A DNA stretch of 64,000 nucleotides from Gammaproteobacteria bacterium (GTDB lineage Bacteria > Pseudomonadota > Gammaproteobacteria > S012-40). Below the pieces are notes generated by a model that was not told the DNA's origin, did not search any database, and worked only from the letters and a program-made list of their open reading frames with translations. A program made the translations under genes and the position numbers. Where the stretch lies: the NCBI GenBank assembly GCA_029881255.1, contig JAOUMY010000001.1, forward strand, positions 248,001 through 312,000, written 5' to 3'. Below, in pieces: positions 1-9,600 of this stretch (the first letter of the stretch is position 1; every line of letters begins with the position of its first letter).

Positions 1-175
1 ACAGATTGAAAGCGGCTGGATACGCTATCTGCACGATCATGTTCTCGATGCCATGCTCGAGCAAATGGGATTGTGTGTAGAAGTCTCGCATGCCGCCTTT
101 GAGCCAGAGGCCGGTGCCTATCAGCAAATGACGGGCGGCGCACATCATCACGGACATGGTCATGCGCAACACTAG
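1..175 (+). CDS. ureE: Urease accessory protein UreE, C-terminal part
   Basis: The frame is open from the window edge to TAG at 173-175, so only the last 57 residues are present. UreE is the nickel metallochaperone that delivers Ni(II) to the UreD/F/G complex during urease activation in the cytoplasm. The visible part is the end of the Ni-binding domain (around [14 protein letters not shown]) followed by a short histidine-rich tail, [13 protein letters not shown], typical of UreE nickel-storage tails. The stop overlaps the start of ureF by 14 nt, so the two genes are translationally coupled. The identification rests on the His tail and the ureF-ureG context and is secure. Confidence 0.9.
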   Translation, partial: QIESGWIRYLHDHVLDAMLEQMGLCVEVSHAAFEPEAGAYQQMTGGAHHHGHGHAQH

Positions 176-857
176 TCCCCAACTGTCGCAGCTGCGCCTG
201 TTTCAGATGATCAGCCCGTCGCTGCCGATTGGCGCTTTCACCTACTCGCAAGGGCTGGAGTGGGCAGTCGAAAACGGCTGGGTGCGCAATGAAAAGGATA
301 CGCAGGCATGGTTACTATCGACGCTGGACAACAGTCTGGCGCGACTCGAATTGCCAGTGATGCAACGAATGCATCAGGCGCTGCAAGAAAATTCGACACA
401 GGACTTCTTCTACTGGAGCGAGTTCGTGTGGAGTTATCGGGAAACCAGTGAACTGCGGGCCGAGGAAACCCAGCGCGCCTTAGCCTTTTTCGAAATACTG
501 AGAAAACTACCGCGCTGGACCGGTGAGCAGGCGTTGCAAACACATCGCGACGCATTACTGCTGACGCAAATCGCCGACTATACTCTCGCCGGATATCACT
601 GGCAGATCGATGTAAAAGAACTGATGGCGGGATTGGCGTGGAGCTGGCTGGAAAACGCGGTCAATAGTGCAATCAAACTGGTGCCACTGGGACAAAGCGC
701 CGGACAGTCCTTGCTGTTTGAACTGTCGGAACAGATTCCGGCATTGATCGATTCTGCTTGTGCATTAAATAACGAACAACTAGGCCCTAGTACGCCGGCG
801 CTGGCGATCGCCAGCAGCCGACATGAAACGCAATATTGCCGACTATTTAGATCCTGA
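162..857 (+). CDS. ureF: Urease accessory protein UreF
   Basis: UreF joins UreD and UreG on apo-urease and gates GTP-dependent nickel insertion. The N-terminus ([21 protein letters not shown]) is the family signature, and the length of about 231 residues is normal; the fold is all alpha-helical and cytoplasmic. Two ATGs lie close together at 156 and 162. I prefer 162 because a GGA at 152-154 sits 7 nt before it but only 1 nt before the other. The gene overlaps the ureE stop, and ureG begins 10 nt downstream, forming the usual E-F-G operon tail. Confidence 0.93.
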   Translation: MRNTSPQLSQLRLFQMISPSLPIGAFTYSQGLEWAVENGWVRNEKDTQAWLLSTLDNSLARLELPVMQRMHQALQENSTQDFFYWSEFVWSYRETSELRAEETQRALAFFEILRKLPRWTGEQALQTHRDALLLTQIADYTLAGYHWQIDVKELMAGLAWSWLENAVNSAIKLVPLGQSAGQSLLFELSEQIPALIDSACALNNEQLGPSTPALAIASSRHETQYCRLFRS

Positions 858-867
858 TGGAGTGAAC

Positions 868-1485
868 ATGAATAATAAATCCCCTTTACGTGTTGGTGTG
901 GGTGGACCGGTAGGTTCGGGTAAAACAGCCTTGCTAGAGCAACTGTGCAAGACCATGCGCGATGACTACAACATCGCTGTTGTAACCAACGATATCTATA
1001 CCCGTGAAGACCAGCGTATTTTAACCGAGGCCCAGGCCTTAGCCCCGGAACGCATTGTCGGCGTGGAAACAGGTGGCTGTCCACACACGGCCATCCGCGA
1101 AGATGCCTCGATGAATCTTGCGGCGGTCGCCGAATTGTCAGCGCGTTTCGAAGACCTGGACGTCATTTTTATCGAAAGCGGCGGTGACAACCTCAGCGCC
1201 ACCTTCAGTCCGGAACTGGCAGATCTGACGATATATGTCATCGATGTGGCGTCCGGTGAAAAGATCCCGCGCAAAGGCGGCCCCGGCATCACCCGCTCTG
1301 ATTTACTCGTCATCAATAAGATCGACCTGGCTGAACTCGTGGGTGCATCACTTACCGTGATGAATAGTGACACCCAACGGATGCGCGGCGAAAAACCCTA
1401 TGTCTTTACCAATCTCAAGACCCGTGAAGGTCTCACTGACATCATCGGTTTTCTGAAAGACAAGGGGATGTTGGCCAGGGCATAG
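868..1485 (+). CDS. ureG: Urease accessory GTPase UreG
   Basis: UreG is the SIMIBI-class GTPase that receives nickel from UreE and powers its insertion into urease. From the ATG at 868 the protein has 205 residues. A P-loop GPVGSGKT lies at residues 13-20, and the nickel-binding CPH motif at residues 71-73 within [15 protein letters not shown]-specificity (NKID) and switch ([11 protein letters not shown]) motifs are also present. An upstream in-frame ATG at 823 would add 15 residues and overlap ureF; the start at 868 has GATGGAG just before it and matches the usual N-terminus. About 190 nt without a gene follow before ileS. Confidence 0.96.
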   Translation: MNNKSPLRVGVGGPVGSGKTALLEQLCKTMRDDYNIAVVTNDIYTREDQRILTEAQALAPERIVGVETGGCPHTAIREDASMNLAAVAELSARFEDLDVIFIESGGDNLSATFSPELADLTIYVIDVASGEKIPRKGGPGITRSDLLVINKIDLAELVGASLTVMNSDTQRMRGEKPYVFTNLKTREGLTDIIGFLKDKGMLARA

Positions 1486-1679
1486 ATATCTATTGCGGCA
1501 CAGGGTTTGTGCCAACACTATTCTTTGCGCGCCGAAAGTCTTTCCCCTAGGTAATTGCGTCGTTTTGGGCGACATCCCGCCCGTGATTTTGCTATGCTTC
1601 CCTGTTCCGAAGAATTGCCGGGGAAGAAGCCGTTTCAACCGCCGGATACACCAGCTAAATCACAGACGACCAGGAAACC

Positions 1680-4517
1680 ATGTCCGAAAAGAGTTATAAA
1701 GACACCCTCAACCTTCCCCAGACCAAATTCCCGATGAAGGGCAATCTTGCGCAGAAGGAACCCGAGATTCTCAAGCGCTGGGGCGCCATGAATCTCTATC
1801 AGAAACTGCGTGAAACCGGCGCCGGCCGCGATAAATTCATCTTGCACGACGGCCCGCCCTACGCCAATGGCGATATCCACCTCGGACACGCGGTCAACAA
1901 GATACTCAAGGACATTATCGTCAAATCCAAAACCTTGAGCGGTTTTGACGCCCCATACGTACCCGGCTGGGACTGCCACGGGCTGCCGATCGAACTTCAA
2001 GTGGAAAAAACCGTGGGTAAGGCAGGGGCCAAGGTCGATGCCAAAACCTTCCGCAAGGAATGTCGCAAATATGCAGGCAAGCAGGTCGACAGACAGCGCA
2101 AAGGCTTTATTCGCCTCGGCGTACTCGGCGATTGGGAAAATCCCTATCTGACCATGAATTATCAATTCGAGGCCAATATCGTACGCGGCCTGGGCAAGAT
2201 CATCGAAAACGGCCATCTGCTCAAGGGCTTTAAGCCGGTGCATTGGTGTGTGGATTGCGGCTCGGCGCTGGCCGAAGCCGAGGTTGAATACGAAGACAAA
2301 AAATCACCTGCGATAGACGTACGTTTCGAGGTACTCGACGATGCGGCATTGATGTCACGTTGTCATCATGTCGAGAACGAAGGCAAGGGCCCGATCTCGC
2401 TGGTGATCTGGACGACTACCCCGTGGACACTTCCCGCAAACGAAGCCGTATGTCTAAACCCCGGACTGGATTATGCCGTGGTTGAATGTGATGGCGATCA
2501 TGGCACCGAACGTTTAGTTATTGCCGAAGCCTTGTTGAAAGACGCCATGGGTCGCTGGAACTTTAACGAACACCGCGTCGTCGCTTATGCCAAGGGCGAG
2601 GCATTGGAAGGCCTGAAGTTACAACATCCGTTTTATAACAAAGAAGTACCGGTAATACTCGGCGACCACGTGACCACTGATGCAGGTACCGGTGCCGTGC
2701 ATACCGCACCCGCCCATGGCCAAGACGACTACGTCGTCGGTTCACGCTACAAATTGCCAGTGGAAAACCCGGTCGGTGCCGACGGAAAATTCCTGCCCGG
2801 TACTGAATTCTTTGCCGGCGAACATGTGTTCAAGGCCAATGACCAGGTGTTAGAAGTCTTACGCAGCAAGGGCAGACTGGTTCACGCCGAATCCTTATTG
2901 CACAGCTACCCACACTGCTGGCGTCACAAAACGCCAATCATTTTCCGCGCCACGCCGCAGTGGTTTATCAGTATGGAACAGAACAAACTGCGCGCCCATG
3001 CCAATAAGGCGATCCAGGAAGTGCAGTGGATACCGGATTGGGGCAAGGCGCGTATCGAAGGTATGGTCGCGAAACGCCCGGACTGGTGTATCTCGCGTCA
3101 ACGTACCTGGGGTGTACCGATTGCGGTATTCATCGACAAAGACACCCAGGAATTGCATCCACACACGCCAGAATTAATTGAACAAGTGGCTCAACGCATG
3201 GACAAGGGCGGTATCGACGCCTGGTTTGATCTCGATACAGCGGAATTGCTCGGCGACGAAGCTGCCCAGTATCAAAAAGTTACCGATACCCTCGATGTGT
3301 GGTTTGACTCCGGCGTGACACATTTTTGCGTGCTCAATCCGCGTGACGATTTGCAATTCCCGGCGGATTTATATCTGGAAGGTTCGGACCAGCATCGTGG
3401 ATGGTTTCAATCGTCGTTGTTGGCATCAATCGCGATCAATAACACTCAACCTTATCGCCAGGTGTTGACCCACGGTTTTACTGTTGACGAGAAGGGACAC
3501 AAGATGTCCAAGTCTCGCGGAAATGGTGTAGAGCCGGACGAGATCACTAAAACCGTCGGTGCCGATATTTTGCGGTTGTGGATTGCCGCGACTGACTATC
3601 GCGGCGAGATGACTTTCTCACAGGAGATATTAAAGCGCACCGCCGATGCCTATCGTCGCATTCGTAATACCGCGCGCTTTTTGCTGGCCAATATGAGTGA
3701 ATTTGACCCGGCTCAACACAGTGTTGCTGTAACCGACATGTTGGCCTTAGACCGTTGGGCGATTCAAAGAACACAAGAAGTTCAAAATGAAATAAAAGCC
3801 GCCTACGACAGCTATGAATTTCATCTGATCTACCAAAAAATTCATAATTTCTGTTCGGTAGATATGGGCAGTTTTTATTTGGACGTTATTAAAGACCGCC
3901 AATACACAACCCAAACCGATTCTATTGCTCGACGTTCCGCACAGACGGCGATGTACCACATCATGGAAGCGTTCACCCGTTGGGTTGCGCCGATTTTGAG
4001 TTTTACTGCTGATGAATTGTGGCAGTACATACCTGGCCAACGCAGCGATGCGGTATTTCTGGAAACCTGGTATGACTTACCGAAAGTCGAGACCGATGGC
4101 GTGTTTACTCTGGATTACTGGCAGGAAGTTCTCGAAGTTCGAGTAGCCGTGAGCAAGCAGCTTGAACAATTACGCGTGGCTGGCAAAATCGGATCTTCTC
4201 TTGATGCCGAGGTGGACTTGTATTGCGGACAGGAATTATTTCAACGCTTGAGCAAACTGGAAAACGAACTACGTTTTGTGTTGATTACCTCAGGCGCGCG
4301 TATACATCGCGAAACCGAAAAATCCTCGAGCGACACACATATCACATTAGAAAATGGCGACGAGATGTGGGTACGTACACAAGCCTCAGAGCATGCCAAA
4401 TGTGTACGTTGCTGGCACCATCTGGAAAGCGTTGGACAAAACAGCGAGCATCCGGAATTGTGTGGACGTTGCGTAGACAACGTTGCTGGTAGTGGTGAAA
4501 AGAGGCAATACGCCTGA
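1680..4517 (+). CDS. ileS: Isoleucyl-tRNA synthetase
   Basis: Class I aminoacyl-tRNA synthetase charging tRNA-Ile in the cytoplasm, 945 residues, the usual bacterial size. The HIGH-type motif is HLGH at 67-70, KMSKS is at 608-612, and the editing CP1 domain lies between them. The C-terminal zinc site is intact: C908, C911, C928 and C931. The ATG follows AGGAAA. It begins a run of close-packed genes: the stop TGA shares its last base with the ATG of lspA, the common ileS-lspA coupling. In many gammaproteobacteria ribF precedes ileS; here the urease genes do, separated by a non-coding gap. Confidence 0.98.
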   Translation: MSEKSYKDTLNLPQTKFPMKGNLAQKEPEILKRWGAMNLYQKLRETGAGRDKFILHDGPPYANGDIHLGHAVNKILKDIIVKSKTLSGFDAPYVPGWDCHGLPIELQVEKTVGKAGAKVDAKTFRKECRKYAGKQVDRQRKGFIRLGVLGDWENPYLTMNYQFEANIVRGLGKIIENGHLLKGFKPVHWCVDCGSALAEAEVEYEDKKSPAIDVRFEVLDDAALMSRCHHVENEGKGPISLVIWTTTPWTLPANEAVCLNPGLDYAVVECDGDHGTERLVIAEALLKDAMGRWNFNEHRVVAYAKGEALEGLKLQHPFYNKEVPVILGDHVTTDAGTGAVHTAPAHGQDDYVVGSRYKLPVENPVGADGKFLPGTEFFAGEHVFKANDQVLEVLRSKGRLVHAESLLHSYPHCWRHKTPIIFRATPQWFISMEQNKLRAHANKAIQEVQWIPDWGKARIEGMVAKRPDWCISRQRTWGVPIAVFIDKDTQELHPHTPELIEQVAQRMDKGGIDAWFDLDTAELLGDEAAQYQKVTDTLDVWFDSGVTHFCVLNPRDDLQFPADLYLEGSDQHRGWFQSSLLASIAINNTQPYRQVLTHGFTVDEKGHKMSKSRGNGVEPDEITKTVGADILRLWIAATDYRGEMTFSQEILKRTADAYRRIRNTARFLLANMSEFDPAQHSVAVTDMLALDRWAIQRTQEVQNEIKAAYDSYEFHLIYQKIHNFCSVDMGSFYLDVIKDRQYTTQTDSIARRSAQTAMYHIMEAFTRWVAPILSFTADELWQYIPGQRSDAVFLETWYDLPKVETDGVFTLDYWQEVLEVRVAVSKQLEQLRVAGKIGSSLDAEVDLYCGQELFQRLSKLENELRFVLITSGARIHRETEKSSSDTHITLENGDEMWVRTQASEHAKCVRCWHHLESVGQNSEHPELCGRCVDNVAGSGEKRQYA

Positions 4518-4999
4518 TGCTGAAGTGGACTTGGATATCGCTGGTCGTGGTGATCCTCGACCAGCTCAGCAAGCTTGCGGCCAGCGCCAACCTGCAAATG
4601 TTTCGACCGGTTGAGGTGATCCCGTTTTTCAATCTCACGCTGGCGCACAATCCTGGCGCGGCGTTTAGTTTTCTTGCAGACGCGGGTGGCTGGCAACGCT
4701 GGTTTTTTACTGTACTCGCAGTTGCCATCAGCATTTTATTAATTTTCTGGATACGTTCACTCAAATCTCACGAAGGCAAAATGGCAATAGGCCTTAGCCT
4801 GGTACTTGGTGGTGCGATCGGCAATCTGATTGATCGCCTCGCCTATGGCTACGTCGTCGACTTTCTCGACTTCTATGTTGGTGATTATCACTGGCCGGCA
4901 TTCAATATTGCCGATTCGGCAATCACTATCGGTGCGGGATTTCTCATCGTCATGAGCTTCATCAGTGAACGTAACCGCAAGCCGAGTAGCGAACTGTAA
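4517..4999 (+). CDS. lspA: Lipoprotein signal peptidase (signal peptidase II)
   Basis: Inner-membrane aspartyl protease that cleaves diacylglyceryl-modified prolipoproteins just before the lipid-bearing Cys. The 160 residues contain four hydrophobic segments. The family blocks are present: HNPGAAFSFL (about 44-53), GGAIGNLIDR (98-107), GYVVDFLDFY with D115, and FNIADSAITIG with D133; these two Asp occupy the catalytic-dyad positions. It overlaps the ileS stop by one base and is 2 nt from the next gene. The window encodes at least four lipobox proteins that would be its substrates. Confidence 0.97.
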   Translation: MLKWTWISLVVVILDQLSKLAASANLQMFRPVEVIPFFNLTLAHNPGAAFSFLADAGGWQRWFFTVLAVAISILLIFWIRSLKSHEGKMAIGLSLVLGGAIGNLIDRLAYGYVVDFLDFYVGDYHWPAFNIADSAITIGAGFLIVMSFISERNRKPSSEL

Positions 5000-5001
5000 C
5001 A

Positions 5002-5988
5002 ATGACCACAAGAGTTCATGTCGTTGCCGCAGTTATTACTGATGAACGCGGCAACATCTTCATCGCCAAACGTCCAGCAGACAAGCACCAGGGCGGTTTA
5101 TGGGAATTCCCGGGCGGCAAGCGTGAAGCGGACGAGACACCACTCGACGCATTAAAACGCGAATTGCACGAAGAGATCGGCATTGATGTTATCGACGCAC
5201 GCCCATTGATTCAGATTAACCACGACTACCCCGACAAGTCTGTTTTACTCGATACCTGGAAAGTGACAGAATTTTCCGGCGAGGCCCACGGCAAGGAAGG
5301 TCAGGAAACTAGCTGGGTGCGTCCCGATGCACTCGACAACTACCCCTTTCCTGCTGCCAACCAGCCTATTATCACGGCGGCACAATTACCCGATAGCTAT
5401 GCAGTTACGCCTGAACCCCGCGATGAAGACAGTTTTTACCGTCAACTGGAAGGACAGTTGCGCGACGGTATTCGCCTCATCCAGTTGCGTATCAAGGAAC
5501 GATCAGAACAACATATCAGACGTATCATCGATAATGTCCAAACGCTCGCAGATGCCTATCGCGCGCGTGTCATGCTCAATACCTATTTACCTGTTAACGA
5601 GGTATTTGGTAGCGCCGGGCGTCATTTGAATACACAGCAACTTTTATCACTTGAGCAAAGACCGATTTCTGAAAAATTTTTGCTTTCCGCTTCCTGTCAC
5701 TCATCCGCAGAATTACAACATGCGCTGACAATAGGTGTCGACTTTATCGTGATTTCACCGGTGCTACGTACCAGCAGTCATCCCGAAGCAACACCGCTGG
5801 GATGGGAAAAGCTTAAAAGTCTGTGTGAGGAATCCACAGTGCCAGCATATGCGCTTGGCGGTATGGAAAAGGCGTTTTTAAACCAGGCGTTTTCTCACGG
5901 CGCACAAGGCATCGCTGGAATATCTACTTTTTTTACAAGTAAAAATATAACGCGGAATGCGAATCCCTCCGCATCCCGCGCTGATTGA
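5002..5988 (+). CDS. Nudix hydrolase (MutT-type) fused to ThiE-like domain
   Basis: Residues 1-130 form a MutT-like Nudix domain. The Nudix box fits GX5EX7REUXEEXGU exactly from G39 to I61 (E45, R53, E54, E57, E58, G60). MutT enzymes hydrolyse 8-oxo-dGTP so that it is not incorporated into DNA. Residues about 145-315 form a TIM-barrel domain of the thiamine-phosphate-synthase/TenI type (blocks IRLIQLRIKE, FIVISPV, ALGGM). This fusion is known in gammaproteobacteria; the role of the second domain there is not settled. The gene starts 2 nt after lspA and so appears to be the third gene of the ileS operon. It ends in an imperfect hairpin-forming stretch. Confidence 0.9.
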   Translation: MTTRVHVVAAVITDERGNIFIAKRPADKHQGGLWEFPGGKREADETPLDALKRELHEEIGIDVIDARPLIQINHDYPDKSVLLDTWKVTEFSGEAHGKEGQETSWVRPDALDNYPFPAANQPIITAAQLPDSYAVTPEPRDEDSFYRQLEGQLRDGIRLIQLRIKERSEQHIRRIIDNVQTLADAYRARVMLNTYLPVNEVFGSAGRHLNTQQLLSLEQRPISEKFLLSASCHSSAELQHALTIGVDFIVISPVLRTSSHPEATPLGWEKLKSLCEESTVPAYALGGMEKAFLNQAFSHGAQGIAGISTFFTSKNITRNANPSASRAD

Positions 5989-6070
5989 GCCCGTCCCTGG
6001 GCGATTCCGTTTGGAGCTTCCTTGTTAAACTGCATCCTGCAGCTTTTTCTTGTTAGTAACGAATATCAGA

Positions 6071-6114
6071 AGTCGGACACCGGGAGGTGGGGGTTGAGAG
6101 AGGAGTGTCCGACT
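6071..6114. repeat. Inverted repeat, 10-bp arms around a purine-rich loop
   Basis: AGTCGGACAC at 6071-6080 is the exact reverse complement of GTGTCCGACT at 6105-6114, with a 24-nt, almost purely purine loop (GGGAGG, GGGGG, GAGAGAGG). It lies between two convergent genes. No T-run follows either arm, so it is not a textbook intrinsic terminator; it could still end transcription from both sides or be a dispersed palindromic element. Confidence 0.6.
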
Positions 6115-6127
6115 CCTAATAATTCGT

Positions 6128-6598
6128 TTAAAACCTGGCCCCCGCAACTTCTCCAGTGGCCCACTCAGGTTTGCGAGGAATAAATCTGCGGAAAAATCGA
6201 ATCAGTGCTAGCACAAAACCGTTGGCTCCGCCCGGTCCGTATGGCACATAGGCGTGCATACGACTGATTTTTCCATCCTGCAACTCCACTACAAACACCT
6301 GAGAAAAATTCATTTTCTGCCCTGTCTTCATAACGTGTGAAGTGTTGATCTCGACAGCACCTTTGTTTGCATCTTGTGAAACAAAGACCTGCTCGACTGT
6401 GAAACCAAACTTCTTGATTCCGCCAAAGGCCCACTTCAAACCACAACTAATCTCGTACTTTCCTTTCATTTTTGGCATGGGATAATGAGGATCGTACAAC
6501 TCAGCTTCCTCGCCAAAGTATCCCATCAGGCTCTCCAGGTCCTTACTGTGAATCGCCTCAATCATTCCATTCATTACCTGTTGAAACTGTGTCGTCAT
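6128..6598 (-). CDS. NTF2-like / SnoaL-type small protein
   Basis: The 156-residue protein has the pattern of the NTF2-like (SnoaL/ketosteroid-isomerase) superfamily: a first helix MIEAIHSKDLESLMGYF, then EEAELYDPHYP, a sheet with VFVVELQDGKISRMHAYVPYG, and a short C-terminal tail. Such proteins bind or isomerise small hydrophobic ligands; the substrate cannot be read from sequence. I chose the ATG at 6598 because AAGGAAAG lies just upstream, rather than an in-frame start 37 codons earlier. It stands alone, convergent with the Nudix fusion. The fold assignment is likely; the function is unknown. Confidence 0.75.
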   Translation of the reverse strand: MTTQFQQVMNGMIEAIHSKDLESLMGYFGEEAELYDPHYPMPKMKGKYEISCGLKWAFGGIKKFGFTVEQVFVSQDANKGAVEINTSHVMKTGQKMNFSQVFVVELQDGKISRMHAYVPYGPGGANGFVLALIRFFRRFIPRKPEWATGEVAGARF

Positions 6599-6771
6599 GT
6601 CGCTTTCCTTTTCGCTGCACAACATGTCTCTGTTGCAAATAATAATACGGTTAACACCCCGTTCACTGAAGTGAGATAGTTCACATCGATGGCGTGGTAT
6701 TTTGCACAATAAGTGGGTGGGGTAAATTATTTGTAAAAATAATCTATTCGACGTATCAGGAGGATCGATCC

Positions 6772-6801
6772 ATGTCGAAAGGTGTCAGCATGAAGAAATA
6801 G
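6772..6801 (+). CDS. Possible 9-codon mini-ORF with ideal ribosome-binding site
   Basis: ATG at 6772 opens a reading frame of nine codons (MSKGVSMKK) ending in TAG. AGGAGG at 6758-6763 lies 8 nt upstream, an ideal Shine-Dalgarno arrangement that is hard to explain by chance in an otherwise gene-free stretch. It may be the surviving start of a small lysine-rich protein cut short by a stop codon, or a leader peptide of the lipoprotein gene that begins about 195 nt downstream. No function can be assigned. Confidence 0.3.
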   Translation: MSKGVSMKK

Positions 6802-6995
6802 CACTAAAGTAGTAGCAGCCCGTGTCAGTATCTTGCAACCCAGGCGAGCTAGCCTTGGCAAGACAAAATATTAGGTTAATTGGGGTTGTATGTAATACGA
6901 TACTTGCAAAGGAATCCAGGCATACTTAACAACGAACCGCCTGGACCTCCCAAGAAACGAAAATAGTTTTTTTCATAAAATAAAAGGGATACAGG

Positions 6996-9323
6996 ATGAA
7001 AATAGCGTCTTCCACATTTATTCTTTTAATTGTTCTTTTACTTATTGGTTGTGGTGGTGGGGCAAACACATACACAGAAATTTCGGGACGCATCTCCAAA
7101 GGCGTCATCAGCAAGGCCAAAGTCTCGGCATATTCTCTAAACGAGGAAGGCAAGAAAACACTTCTCGGCACCACCCACTCCGATAATTCCGGCCGCTATA
7201 AGATTAGATTAACTGGCTCTCATCTTCAGCCTATCCTGCTTCAAGCCAGCGCTGATACTGACACAAAGATGAAGTGTGATACTCAGATTGGTTGTAAAGC
7301 TACCGACGATAGCGATATTGCTTTTGGCGAGGACCTTATTCTTGATGAGAAATTTGAACTTGAGGCGATCATACCTATTCTACAAATTGGTGAGGACAAC
7401 TTTTCCAATATTAATTTCTACACTCACCTCGCCAGCAAACTAGCGATACAGCGAATTGAACAACAGACAGAAAAGTTTAACGCTCTATCCGTTGCCAAGG
7501 CCAACTCCAAGATCAGTGATCTTTTACAAGACCTGAATATCATCGGTATATCTGACGATGCACATACAATTGAGTTGGTAGATGTAGCAAACAAACAGGA
7601 AATATCAAACGCGATTGAAAATGAGAAGGATAGTCAAGTGTTATTTGGCGTGTTACAGGCTTCGACTGCACGCTTAATAACACAACAATTACCCGACACA
7701 AAACTTTATAGCGAAACCATAAGTGGCTTCTCTAAAACCTATATTGATAACAATGGTGAGCTAAAACTATACAGCAAGACCGCAAGCTTTTCGGTTCAAG
7801 CATTACTGGAAGGCATGCGCGAAGAACTTAAAGGTATAGAAGGCTTTCACCAAGACCTGGTTTTTTCACCATATCTTCAAAAAATCGAGTCTGAACTCGA
7901 TGAACTAAATATCGATACCGATAAGAAACCGGAGAAAGAAAAATCTGAAAAGAAGAAGGAAGAAGCGACACCTGATAGTTCTGAAACTGGACCGGATCAG
8001 CCCGGACCACAGCCGGAACCAGAACCAGAACCAGAACCAGAACCTGTCGATGATGATAATGACGAACAAGTCGACGAAAGTGCGACAACAAAAACCGGCT
8101 TCTACTCTGAAATAGAAAAACTCTTGTTTAATGAAATCGATTCCGGTAAACGCCTGATCACTTCATTACGCACAATGGGGCACACGATAGACGAAAATAG
8201 TGCGCTGCTAGGCAAGAAACTTCTAAACAGCATGGGTGGGGAGATCAACGTAGAGCAAGTCACTGATGACTTTCTTGGCTATGTCGATATTGCCAAAACC
8301 CTATATCCCAAAGTTGGCGGTGTGGTTCTGGCCATGATCAAGATGGGTGAAGCCGAGTCTGATCTCGTGTATGACCTTGCCCTCGACAAAGACAACTACC
8401 TGCCCGAGGGCCTGGACATCAGCGGTACGGTGACAGCCACAACCAAATGGGGCTCGCGTTATCTGGTGTTAAACAATGGTTTTATCGAAGGTCTTGGCCA
8501 GGTCGAGCTGGAGGTCAGAGCCTGGAGATATTACTACTGTTACTACTGCTATAATTCCGAACGCGTCAGCATCAACTTAAAGGTGAGCGGCGAATACGGC
8601 AGCATATCCATGCGCACCTGGGGAGCAGACCTTGATCGTAGCTGGAGCTGGGCACAACAAACCTATATCCCCCGCGCCTTGAATATTAGTGATGCGGATA
8701 TAGAGGTAACACTACACAAAGCAGGCGCCAAGGACAGCTTGCGTATCAACAATGCGGGTATGGATTTACGCCTGCGTTGGCCTTACGGTGGCAGCACGAT
8801 TTTACCAACCGTAGATTATGTTGCCGTCGACGGTTATTTCTATAACTATGACTACGACAATGCGATTAGCTCTTTCAGAGGTCGCCTGTCGTATAACAAT
8901 AATAGTTGGATGAACTATTCCAACGATCCAGTGCAATGGGCAAAGCACCATGCAAACTACTTTAGCGTTAACGCCAGTTTTAATGCCTATCTGCGTGTAC
9001 CGGATCCAAACAGACCCAGCTATACACAGTACAAGAGTGTGAAAGTTGAAGCCGGACTACAGAAGAACTCCTGGCGCGGCCTGGTAAAGTCGATGTCTAT
9101 TCGTTACGACAACGAATACTTTTCATTTGAACATCAGGACGGCTCCTCTCAAATCAATATTGCTAACCGAGCAGGTGCGATGGTCGAGGCAATATTGGAT
9201 CCGGATGCGAAGGAGTTGATACTCGGCAATATCACGGTTAAAGGAAAACAGGTTGCCAGTATTGAGAACACGGAGCTTGGCCCGATCATTCGATATGCGG
9301 ATGGAACGATAGAGAGTTTTTAG
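6996..9323 (+). CDS. Large putative lipoprotein with Pro-Glu spacer
   Basis: A 775-residue protein with a short signal peptide and a lipobox ending LLIGC, so C19 would be lipidated after LspA cleavage. Residues about 28-75 look like a beta-sandwich carboxypeptidase-regulatory or Big-type domain (ISGRISKGVISKAKVSAYSL, then SDNSGRYKIRL). Residues about 80-310 are mostly helical. A charged, repetitive linker (EKSEKKKEEAT, then PEPEPEPEP) at about 310-355 separates a second half rich in Tyr, Trp and beta-strand patterns. I do not recognise a family. It is probably attached to the outer membrane. A strong intrinsic terminator about 95 nt downstream ends its unit. Confidence 0.85.
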   Translation: MKIASSTFILLIVLLLIGCGGGANTYTEISGRISKGVISKAKVSAYSLNEEGKKTLLGTTHSDNSGRYKIRLTGSHLQPILLQASADTDTKMKCDTQIGCKATDDSDIAFGEDLILDEKFELEAIIPILQIGEDNFSNINFYTHLASKLAIQRIEQQTEKFNALSVAKANSKISDLLQDLNIIGISDDAHTIELVDVANKQEISNAIENEKDSQVLFGVLQASTARLITQQLPDTKLYSETISGFSKTYIDNNGELKLYSKTASFSVQALLEGMREELKGIEGFHQDLVFSPYLQKIESELDELNIDTDKKPEKEKSEKKKEEATPDSSETGPDQPGPQPEPEPEPEPEPVDDDNDEQVDESATTKTGFYSEIEKLLFNEIDSGKRLITSLRTMGHTIDENSALLGKKLLNSMGGEINVEQVTDDFLGYVDIAKTLYPKVGGVVLAMIKMGEAESDLVYDLALDKDNYLPEGLDISGTVTATTKWGSRYLVLNNGFIEGLGQVELEVRAWRYYYCYYCYNSERVSINLKVSGEYGSISMRTWGADLDRSWSWAQQTYIPRALNISDADIEVTLHKAGAKDSLRINNAGMDLRLRWPYGGSTILPTVDYVAVDGYFYNYDYDNAISSFRGRLSYNNNSWMNYSNDPVQWAKHHANYFSVNASFNAYLRVPDPNRPSYTQYKSVKVEAGLQKNSWRGLVKSMSIRYDNEYFSFEHQDGSSQINIANRAGAMVEAILDPDAKELILGNITVKGKQVASIENTELGPIIRYADGTIESF

Positions 9324-9417
9324 TCACATGAGCGAGCAATACGCAGGTAGCATATAGTTGTGATTAATTAATCCCAATACATACCTGTATTGCTGATAAA
9401 TCAACACTGGCATCAGC

Positions 9418-9465
9418 AAACGAACGGCCCACACTTCTTTTAGAATGTGGGCCGTTCGTTTTTAT
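9418..9465 (+). terminator. Intrinsic terminator after the 775-residue lipoprotein gene
   Basis: A long GC-rich hairpin: AAACGAACGGCCCACA pairs with TGTGGGCCGTTCG and a following T-run, with a loop around CTTCTTTTAGAA. The T-run lies on the plus-strand side, so it terminates rightward transcription. Confidence 0.9.
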
Positions 9466-9600
9466 AACCACCAGTGCCATACAGACACGTTTCTAATTTG
9501 AAAATGCGAATTGATTTCCAGCTTCTCCTTAACTACCTTTATTAATAAGAACAAAAAGCAATAACAACAATACAAATTTGCATTTACATGTGGGGATTAA

